Assembly (NCBI GenBank): GCA_964564625.1
Contig: CAZMBE010000039.1
Location: forward strand, 1 to 25,630
Length of the DNA stretch: 25,630 bases
Reading direction: 5' to 3'
Origin: UBA2185 sp964564625
GTDB taxonomy: Bacteria > Desulfobacterota > Syntrophia > Syntrophales > UBA2185
The notes beneath the pieces were generated by a model. That model had not been told where the DNA came from. It searched no databases and worked only from the letters and a program-made list of their open reading frames with translations. Below, one piece after another: positions 1 to 5,831 of the stretch. Each line of letters begins with the position of its first letter. Within the stretch, counting starts at the first letter, position 1. Made by a program: the position numbers and the translations under genes.

Positions 1-1565
1 AGCAGTCACCGGGGACCGAGAAGATGGTGGAGATTTCCAAGGCCATCCAGGAAGGTGCCATGGCCTTTCTGACAAGGGAATACAAAACGGTGGCGTATGT
101 CCTCGTGTTTGTGGCCCTCGTCATGGTTTTCTGGCTCAAGCAGCCCCTAACCGGCATTGCCTATGTTGTGGGGGCGATCTTCTCGGGAACAGCCGGCTTT
201 GTGGGATTATTTATCACCACCAGGGCAAACGCCACAACAACCAATGCCGCCAGGACGGGCGGCCTCGCACCGGCGCTCCTGATCGCCTTCCGGGGCGGGG
301 CCGTGAGTGGCATGACTGTTGCGGGGTTGGGTCTTTTAGGTGTCAGCCTATGCTTCATGATCTTTTACTACCTATTCGGACTTGATCAAGCCGGTGCCAC
401 TTTTAGCTTCGCATCGGTGCAGATCACCTCACAAAACGTCTTCGAGGATATCATTCCCGGTTTCGGCCTCGGCGCATCCACCATCGCCCTCTTTGCCCGT
501 GTGGGTGGCGGTATTTTCACCAAGGCGGCTGATGTCGGGGCGGATCTGGTAGGCAAGGTGGAAGCTGGTATCCCCGAAGATGATCCCCGGAACCCGGCGG
601 TAATCGCCGATAACGTGGGTGACAATGTCGGCGATGTCGCCGGTATGGGGGCAGACCTCTATGAATCCTATGTCGGCTCTATCGTGGCGCCCCTGGCCTT
701 AGGTTTCATGCTGTTGGGATTTAAAGGCGCCATTCTTCCCGTTCTTATTGCTGCCGTGGGCATAATCTGTTCGGGAGCAGCCTGTTTCTTTGTCAGGAGC
801 AAAAAGGATGGCCATCCCGGTAAAGCTTTAAGCTTCGGTACCTACAGTGCGGCGATCCTTACGACAATCGCCTGCTATTTCCTTGTTGATGTCATTCTAT
901 CCGACACCCCGGGAGTGAGTCACCCGTCCGGCTTCTTCTATGCCATTGTGGCGGGGCTTTTTGCCGGCATGGGTATCGGACAGATTTCCGAGATTTACAC
1001 CTCCGACCGGTTTCAGGAGGTGAAGGATATCGCCGAGTCTGCAAAGACGGGTGCAGCAACCAATATCCTGGCGGGGCTCGCGGGAGGTATGAGATCCACC
1101 TCCTGGTCCATCATTATCCTTGTTATTGCCATGTACCTGTCATACGTGGCGGGTGAATGGGCCATGACGGGTGGTGGAGTATTCGCCATCGGGCTCTCTG
1201 CCATCGGTATGTTAGCCACCACCGGTATAGTCGTCTCCGTTGATGCCTATGGGCCAATTTCCGATAACGCCGGCGGCATCTCCGAGATGAGCCATCAGGA
1301 TAGAAGCGTGAGAGAAATCACGGATTCCCTCGATTCCGTGGGGAACACCACCGCCGCCATCGCCAAGGGATTTGCCATNNNNNNNNNNNNNNNNNNNNNN
1401 NNNNNNNNNNNNNNNNNNNNNNNNNNNNNNNNNNNNNNNNNNNNNNNNNNNNNNNNNNNNNNNNNNNNNNNNNNNNNNGCGCTGTTGTTAATCTTTCTCT
1501 ATGCCTTCTTTCCTATGATTCCTGATATAGTGAAGGCATTGAAAAAAAAGTTAAAATCTGGTTGA
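1..1565 (+). CDS. hppA: Membrane-bound pyrophosphatase (HppA), 5' partial and interrupted by a gap
   Basis: Integral-membrane ion pump that hydrolyses pyrophosphate and exports H+ or Na+. The frame is open to the left edge, so the first ATG (position 24) is internal and the true N-terminus lies outside the window. Numbered from that ATG, the substrate-binding block is at residues 170-204: D-V-G-A-D-L-V-G-K, then E-D-D-P-R-N, then D-N-V-G-D-N-V-G-D. Just before the gap is G-N-T-T-A-A-I-A-K-G. Alanine at the position that is lysine in K+-independent enzymes points to the K+-dependent class. The gap at 1379-1478 follows at once. Family members continue for some 200 or more residues after this motif, so the gap hides more than 100 bases. 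The last 28 codons (a hydrophobic stretch, then a lysine-rich tail) are only presumed to be the same gene. Identity is near certain; the C-terminus is not. Confidence 0.93.
   Translation, partial: QSPGTEKMVEISKAIQEGAMAFLTREYKTVAYVLVFVALVMVFWLKQPLTGIAYVVGAIFSGTAGFVGLFITTRANATTTNAARTGGLAPALLIAFRGGAVSGMTVAGLGLLGVSLCFMIFYYLFGLDQAGATFSFASVQITSQNVFEDIIPGFGLGASTIALFARVGGGIFTKAADVGADLVGKVEAGIPEDDPRNPAVIADNVGDNVGDVAGMGADLYESYVGSIVAPLALGFMLLGFKGAILPVLIAAVGIICSGAACFFVRSKKDGHPGKALSFGTYSAAILTTIACYFLVDVILSDTPGVSHPSGFFYAIVAGLFAGMGIGQISEIYTSDRFQEVKDIAESAKTGAATNILAGLAGGMRSTSWSIIILVIAMYLSYVAGEWAMTGGGVFAIGLSAIGMLATTGIVVSVDAYGPISDNAGGISEMSHQDRSVREITDSLDSVGNTTAAIAKGFAXXXXXXXXXXXXXXXXXXXXXXXXXXXXXXXXXXALLLIFLYAFFPMIPDIVKALKKKLKSG
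1379..1478. other. Assembly gap of 100 Ns
   Basis: Exactly 100 undetermined bases, the conventional filler for a gap of unknown length. It falls in the C-terminal third of the pyrophosphatase gene. Continuity of the reading frame across it is an accident of the filler length and carries no information. Confidence 0.99.
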
Positions 1566-1587
1566 TTTCAACGGGATCGTTCTCGAA

Positions 1588-1617
1588 ACGACAACGCCTG
1601 AAATCCTTCGTTGTCGT
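1588..1617 (+). terminator. Hairpin after hppA, possible terminator
   Basis: A perfect 9-bp inverted repeat (acgacaacg at 1588-1596, cgttgtcgt at 1609-1617) with a 12-nt loop lies 23 nt after the hppA stop. No clean T-run follows immediately; a T-rich stretch comes about 12 nt later. It may be a weak terminator or an mRNA-stabilising 3' hairpin. Confidence 0.45.
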
Positions 1618-1835
1618 GCTGTTTACATAATTTTTTCAGTGGTTTCTTCTCGGCGATTCTACGTCCACAGGGCATAATGTATCAATATGGAACTATGCGT
1701 TCAGTTTCCTTTGTATTAATAAAATAAATGAAATTGTTATTGCCTTACGACGCACTTAAGCCGTTTCGGAGTAAGCCTGATATATTTTCATCCGGCGTTT
1801 TGTGGCCGGGCGACTTAGGTCAGCCTTTGCTCTCT

Positions 1836-1886
1836 TTTGAACAAGCGTCATTCTGTAGCGGAGTTGCAGAATGACGCTTATTCAAA
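1836..1886. repeat. Long imperfect palindrome in intergenic DNA
   Basis: Two 20-nt arms (1836-1855 and 1867-1886) pair with a single mismatch around an 11-nt loop; the core arms are aagcgtcattctg and cagaatgacgctt. The gtcattctg...cagaatgac core resembles REP-like palindromes scattered through many bacterial genomes, as far as I recall. There is no T-tail, so it is not a standard terminator. The rest of 1566-1930 shows no gene I can support. Confidence 0.7.
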
Positions 1887-1930
1887 GTGCAGTACAGAAT
1901 GTCTGAATCAGAAAATCAACAGTAGAGAGG

Positions 1931-1950
1931 AAAAAGCTGCTCTATGCAGC
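1931..1950 (-). terminator. Short terminator for the minus-strand small gene
   Basis: Read on the minus strand, a 5-bp stem (gctgc, 5-nt loop, gcagc) is followed directly by five Ts. It lies 54 nt beyond the stop of the small minus-strand gene. The stem is short, so strength is uncertain, but position and polarity fit. Confidence 0.5.
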
Positions 1951-2003
1951 ATATAACACTGTTCAGTGGCGGGAAGGTGGTGGTTGGGAACCGAACAGTT
2001 AGA

Positions 2004-2192
2004 TCAGAAGAACTCCTCTTCGTCCCAGACACCGCCGGTGCCCGTGCCAGCGATACCGCCATAAACATTATCATAGTTCTCGACAAGGGTCCCATCATTG
2101 CAAATGACACATTTGTCAACCATCGAGGCGAACTCGCCATGAAGGATCTCCCTGTCTCCCACCTTACAGCTTTTCTTGTTCGAATAGGCCAT
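2004..2192 (-). CDS. Small orphan protein, 62 aa, function unknown
   Basis: I do not recognise this protein. It starts M-A-Y-S-N-K-K, has three cysteines (one as C-K-V-G-D, two as C-V-I-C near the middle), a glycine-rich stretch (G-G-I-A-G-T-G-T-G-G-V) and an acidic-aromatic end, W-D-E-E-E-F-F. Support is contextual. Codons look like normal coding sequence. A good minus-strand sigma-70 promoter lies about 50 nt upstream, and a small stem with a T5 tail lies downstream. Weak point: no clear Shine-Dalgarno precedes the ATG. The overlapping 86-codon plus-strand frame (1944-2204) has no comparable signals and I treat it as a shadow. The CxxC pair could bind metal, but with so few cysteines that is only a suggestion. 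Confidence 0.55.
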   Translation of the reverse strand: MAYSNKKSCKVGDREILHGEFASMVDKCVICNDGTLVENYDNVYGGIAGTGTGGVWDEEEFF

Positions 2193-2240
2193 AAAATCTT
2201 TTAGACTGTGTTTAAATGCTTATAAGGTATTGTGTGACTG

Positions 2241-2269
2241 ATTATGAGAAAAATATTTTCATGTGTCAA
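2241..2269 (-). promoter_or_regulatory. Sigma-70 promoter for the 62-aa orphan gene
   Basis: On the minus strand: TTGACA (2269-2264), a 17-nt spacer, and CATAAT (2246-2241, five of six to consensus). The predicted transcript starts roughly 40 nt before the ATG at 2192. Confidence 0.6.
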
Positions 2270-2336
2270 TACGTTTCAATATGTCATAATATTTTATAGG
2301 ATATAGTACAACTGTATGAGTAAGTGAAAAATCAGC

Positions 2337-2365
2337 TTGACACAATAAAAGATTTTCTTTAAATA
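2337..2365 (+). promoter_or_regulatory. Probable promoter of the FNT/oxidoreductase cassette
   Basis: TTGACA at 2337-2342, a 17-nt spacer, then a weak -10 (taaata, 2360-2365). The surrounding 2193-2488 DNA is AT-rich, holds this and the divergent promoter, and has no gene I can support. The implied leader to the ATG at 2489 is about 115 nt. Confidence 0.45.
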
Positions 2366-2488
2366 AATGCGGTATGTTAAAAGTAGCATACTGTGTGCCC
2401 CGTCTATATCAGAGTAAACAACAAACACCGCAACACTCAACTGTTTAAAACTTTTATCCATTGATATTTAGATTTAGGAGGCAATGCC

Positions 2489-3370
2489 ATGCCCGCTGAT
2501 GTTGATGACCTGGTCGTCAGGGTTGCAGATATCTGCACTTATAAATGGGATATGCTTCGGTACAGACCTGGTGCGTTTTTACTGTCAGCTTTTGCCGGTG
2601 GAGCTTTTGTTGTATTTGGTGCGACGCTTGCCCTGTCCGTCAGCGCCGGGGTGGCGAGCAACATTGCCCCAGGGATCGCAAATCTGATGATGGGGCTCGT
2701 TTTCATGTTCTCTCTTGTGATCATCCTCTTTAGCGGTATGACACTTGTAACCGCAGATATGGCGGTGGGCATCATCGGTGTCTTCCACAGAAGGATCACC
2801 TGGACCTGGTTTATCATCGGGATTTTAGCAGGATACGTTGGTAACTTCGCCGGGAGCATGTTTTTCATGTGGATCATCAGCAAGGGAGGAAGTTACATGG
2901 CCTTGCCATGGCTTCAGCAGGCTCATGCCATTGCCGTAAAAAAAACGGGTATGCCGCCAGGACAAATTTTTGCGCTGGGTATCATTTGTACCTGGATGCT
3001 CCAGTCGGCCGCACTGCTTTACATCAAGGCTAATGAAGATATTGCGAAAATTGTGATGGCAGCCTATGGCCCCCTGGCATTCGTTGCCGGTATGACGGAG
3101 CACTGCATTGCCAATATCGGGTTCCTGGCTCTTCCACTCTTCCAACAGGAGCTCTTTCTGCATGGGCAAACGGCAGTATCGTCAACGGCTCCTGTTATTC
3201 TTCACTGGGGGTTTGGCCAGTACGGCTGGGCTCATAATCAATTATATACGGTTATGGGGAACCTTATCGGCGGAATTTTCTTTGTAGGCATTGTTTTCCA
3301 ACTGGTATCTAATCCGAAACGGGTTATGGCGCTTTACCAGAACAAAAAGAACTTTATGCAGAAACTATGA
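2489..3370 (+). CDS. Formate/nitrite transporter (FNT) family anion channel
   Basis: Inner-membrane pentameric channel family for small monovalent anions (formate, nitrite, hydrosulfide). The 293 aa and six-helix pattern fit the family. Visible signatures are A-G-G-A-F-V-V-F-G (36-44), V-G-N-F-A-G (117-122), C-T-W-M (167-170), E-H-C-I-A-N (204-209) with the conserved pore histidine H205, and G-N-L-I-G-G (257-262). The usual E-L-F-T after helix 2 is replaced by T-L-V-T (85-88), so it is not a canonical FocA. AGGAGG at 2476-2481 sets the start at 2489 over the overlapping ATG at 2484. It is the first gene of a plus-strand cassette; the stop is 11 nt before a 42-codon gene. Context beside a Psr/Phs-like molybdopterin enzyme allows hydrosulfide export, but formate or nitrite is equally possible. 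Confidence 0.9.
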   Translation: MPADVDDLVVRVADICTYKWDMLRYRPGAFLLSAFAGGAFVVFGATLALSVSAGVASNIAPGIANLMMGLVFMFSLVIILFSGMTLVTADMAVGIIGVFHRRITWTWFIIGILAGYVGNFAGSMFFMWIISKGGSYMALPWLQQAHAIAVKKTGMPPGQIFALGIICTWMLQSAALLYIKANEDIAKIVMAAYGPLAFVAGMTEHCIANIGFLALPLFQQELFLHGQTAVSSTAPVILHWGFGQYGWAHNQLYTVMGNLIGGIFFVGIVFQLVSNPKRVMALYQNKKNFMQKL

Positions 3371-3381
3371 GAGGATAGTTC

Positions 3382-3510
3382 ATGGACGCTTCATTTACAC
3401 CTTTCGATCCAGTTACATGGCTTATTTTCGGGGCCTTTGTTGTTTTCACCTATCTGATTGTCAGAATCTTTCGTGGTAAGTACCCCGACTATCCGGGGAA
3501 GTTGGAATAA
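3382..3510 (+). CDS. Small single-pass membrane protein, 42 aa
   Basis: A complete 42-codon ORF, M-D-A-S-F-T-P-F-D-P then one hydrophobic segment (about residues 12-28, W-L-I-F-G-A-F-V-V-F-T-Y-L-I-V), then a basic, proline/tyrosine-rich tail ending P-G-K-L-E. GAGAGGA overlaps the end of the FNT gene and sits about 6 nt before the ATG, so the two are almost surely co-transcribed and translationally linked. The predicted topology is a short periplasmic N-terminus with a positively charged cytoplasmic C-terminus. I do not recognise the family. It may be an accessory peptide of the channel or anchor a cytoplasmic partner; both are inference. Confidence 0.72.
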   Translation: MDASFTPFDPVTWLIFGAFVVFTYLIVRIFRGKYPDYPGKLE

Positions 3511-3527
3511 AGGCAATTTGAGGCGCC

Positions 3528-3659
3528 CTGGGGAGCGCTCAGGAAAGCACGACTGAGCATTTCCCCGCTGTGTGCACTAGCGGGTAAATCAGCTTCCCAG
3601 AGCGGGACAGCGGCAACAATTCCAACCGGGTCTTATGACTGCTTCATTGAGTACCCGGT
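3528..3659 (+). promoter_or_regulatory. Structured RNA leader upstream of the molybdopterin enzyme (riboswitch candidate)
   Basis: The 168-nt gap between the 42-aa gene and the oxidoreductase holds strongly nested complementarity. P1 pairs 3528-3536 with 3592-3600 (9 bp, one G-U). It closes two hairpins: P2, gctcag/ctgagc (3537-3542 with 3553-3558), and P3, cccgct/agcggg (3564-3569 with 3579-3584). A further 7-bp stem (accgggt 3625-3631 with acccggt 3653-3659) ends just before the ribosome-binding site. A three-way junction before a Mo/W-cofactor enzyme suggests a molybdenum/tungsten cofactor riboswitch or similar control. I could not match it to a consensus from memory, so the class is open. 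Confidence 0.45.
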
Positions 3660-3678
3660 CAAGGGAAAGGAGATCATT

Positions 3679-5820
3679 ATGGAAAGATCACAATGGATAC
3701 CCACCGTGTGTTATCAGTGCAAGGGTGAATGTGCCATTATTGCCCGCGTTGAAAATGGCATCCTGAAGGAGGTCCGGGGCAATCCAAAAGCCAGAGGAAA
3801 AGCCTGTGTGAAAGGAATGGCGGGAGTATCTCTGGAGTATTCACCGGACCGATTGCTCTATCCGTTGAAGCGGGTCGGTAAACGCGGTGAAGGGAAGTTC
3901 GAAAGAATATCATGGGATGAGGCCATGTCGATTATGGAACATAAACTTCGTGACCTCAGGGATCGTGGCGATGCCCATAAACTGACGGCTAATTTTTTCC
4001 CCCACAGCATTACAGACCCGAAGTGGAGGTTCCTGAACGCTTACGGAGGATTCATAAACACGGCGCTTCCCCACTGCGATTCTGCAAAGATTGTCGGTTT
4101 TATAAGAACCATGGGAGGGGTGCCGAATCATCATATCCCGCCGGCCTGGTTCACTGTGCCGAAGGGCGGCATTATGATCATGTCTGGCCGTCGTCCCTTC
4201 GGGGGTCTTGAAGACGCAGCCGTCCCGCGGGATATCCTGGAGGCGCGGGAGCGAGGGGCCAAGCTGGTAGTCCTCGATCCCATGTTTACGCCGGAGGCAG
4301 CGAAGGCGGACTGGTGGATTCCTATCAAGCCCAGCGGCGATACAGCCTTTTTCCTTGGTATGATCCACCATCTCATTATGAATGATCTTTATGATGTAGA
4401 TTTCGTGAAAAAATGGGTTCGCGACGGGGATTTCGAAAAGCTGAAGCACTACATGACCGATAAGACACCGGAAAAAATGGGTGAGATTTGTGGTGTTCCG
4501 GCGGAGACAATCAGAAAACTTGCAGAAGAATGCGCTGCCGCCCCATCCGTGGGCGTGGACAGCTTCAAAGGCGTTATGCTTGGAAACGCAATGGATTTCG
4601 CTCATGCCTGGACTATTTTCCTCTGTATTACAGGCAATATTGATAATCCCGGAGGACAACCCCTCCCCGACCTCATTCCCTTATCCCCTGTTGCCCCTGG
4701 ACCGGCAGGTCCCAATCTTCATGAGTTGGGATGGCATCGGACGGGGCCAGACAAAGATAAATTTGCCAAGTATTCGTTCATTATGGAACCCACGTGGTAC
4801 GAGGCCCAGGCTATTAAGAACGGCGGTTTGAAGATTCTGATTACGGCAGAATCCAACCCGGCACTGACAGAAATGGGCCAAAATGAGTGGCAGAAGGCTG
4901 TCTGTATGACAGACGATAAGGGTGAATATATGCTCGAACTTCTGGTAAGTTTCGAGATCATGATGTCGGACACAGCCAAATTCGCTGATCTGGTCCTTCC
5001 TGATAAATCCTATTTCGAACGGTGGGAGCTTCTTTACATGCCCTGGTGGTATAATTTTGGTCATGGAGTCGCCCTGCGCCAACCCGTCGTTGAGGCGCCG
5101 GGAGAATGCCGCCACTCCAATATGGTCATGATTGAGTTGGGAAAAAAGATTGTCCCTGAATATTTCCAGTTTGAGGATGATATAGCCTATTACGACATTC
5201 AATTAAATGGTCTTGGCCTCTCGGTGAAAAAACTTAAGGATATCGGTGGGCTCTGGTCACCGGGAACACTGGGATTCCGGAAATATGAAAGAACCGGCGG
5301 CTTTGGAACACCAAGTAAAAAACTTCACCTTTACTGGGAAGACCTGGAAGAACCTCCATGGTGCCAGGCCCTTCCTCGTCCGGACCTTGCACAGGAATAT
5401 ACAGATAATGCAAAAGCCTATCCCTTTGTCCTCATATCCTATCGAACCATTTACCACTCCGGTACCGGTCAATGGACCCACAACAACCCCCAGCTCAGGG
5501 ATCGGGTCTCTGGATGCTTTGAGAACCCCCTCATGATCAATTCCCGGGTAGCCAGGGAAATGGGACTTGCCGATGGAGACAAGGTGACCATTGAGTCTCC
5601 CAGTGGAAGCATCACGGTTCGGGTTAAACTGACGGAGGGTATCAGACCTGATTGCCTCGGGTTGGCTCATGGATTCGGATCAACCATCGGCCGGGTAGCA
5701 ACAGTAGGTGAAGGTGTTGCGAGCAATATTCTGATTCCTGATTCCGGGTCCACGCTTGAATGGCAGGATCTGGTCGGGGGTGAGTCGCATGTTTCAACCC
5801 GCGTCTCTATCGTAAAGTAA
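3679..5820 (+). CDS. Cytoplasmic molybdopterin oxidoreductase (DMSO reductase superfamily, Phs/Psr-like)
   Basis: 713 aa catalytic subunit holding a bis-molybdopterin Mo or W centre and one [4Fe-4S] cluster. The N-terminal cluster motif is C11-x2-C14-x3-C18-x24-C43. The L-Y-P-L-K-R-V-G and I-S-W-D-E-A motifs (60-82) are typical of the superfamily. C133 (P-H-C-D-S-A-K) sits where the thiolate metal ligand is expected; formate dehydrogenases have Cys or Sec followed by His there, which is absent. The molybdopterin-dinucleotide-binding fold closes the C-terminus (about 590-713). There is no Tat twin-arginine leader, so it should stay in the cytoplasm, unlike PhsA or PsrA. AAAGGAG lies 6 nt before the ATG, and the next gene starts 11 nt after the stop. 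Substrate is unknown; polysulfide, thiosulfate or another oxyanion are guesses. Acetylene hydratase is unlikely because the Asp after the second Cys is Lys here. Confidence 0.9.
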   Translation: MERSQWIPTVCYQCKGECAIIARVENGILKEVRGNPKARGKACVKGMAGVSLEYSPDRLLYPLKRVGKRGEGKFERISWDEAMSIMEHKLRDLRDRGDAHKLTANFFPHSITDPKWRFLNAYGGFINTALPHCDSAKIVGFIRTMGGVPNHHIPPAWFTVPKGGIMIMSGRRPFGGLEDAAVPRDILEARERGAKLVVLDPMFTPEAAKADWWIPIKPSGDTAFFLGMIHHLIMNDLYDVDFVKKWVRDGDFEKLKHYMTDKTPEKMGEICGVPAETIRKLAEECAAAPSVGVDSFKGVMLGNAMDFAHAWTIFLCITGNIDNPGGQPLPDLIPLSPVAPGPAGPNLHELGWHRTGPDKDKFAKYSFIMEPTWYEAQAIKNGGLKILITAESNPALTEMGQNEWQKAVCMTDDKGEYMLELLVSFEIMMSDTAKFADLVLPDKSYFERWELLYMPWWYNFGHGVALRQPVVEAPGECRHSNMVMIELGKKIVPEYFQFEDDIAYYDIQLNGLGLSVKKLKDIGGLWSPGTLGFRKYERTGGFGTPSKKLHLYWEDLEEPPWCQALPRPDLAQEYTDNAKAYPFVLISYRTIYHSGTGQWTHNNPQLRDRVSGCFENPLMINSRVAREMGLADGDKVTIESPSGSITVRVKLTEGIRPDCLGLAHGFGSTIGRVATVGEGVASNILIPDSGSTLEWQDLVGGESHVSTRVSIVK

Positions 5821-5831
5821 AGGAGGAGATC

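Noticed and set aside
1944..2204. 86-codon plus-strand frame opposite the 62-aa orphan
   Set aside because: It has no ribosome-binding site or promoter in register, while the minus strand has promoter, terminator and coding-like codons.
3910..4659. 249-codon minus-strand open frame inside the molybdopterin gene
   Set aside because: It is fully antisense to a gene with diagnostic motifs, has no family features and no start signal; a shadow frame.
3679..5820. Formate dehydrogenase or acetylene hydratase
   Set aside because: The expected Cys/Sec-His pair of formate dehydrogenase and the Asp after the second cluster cysteine of acetylene hydratase are both missing.
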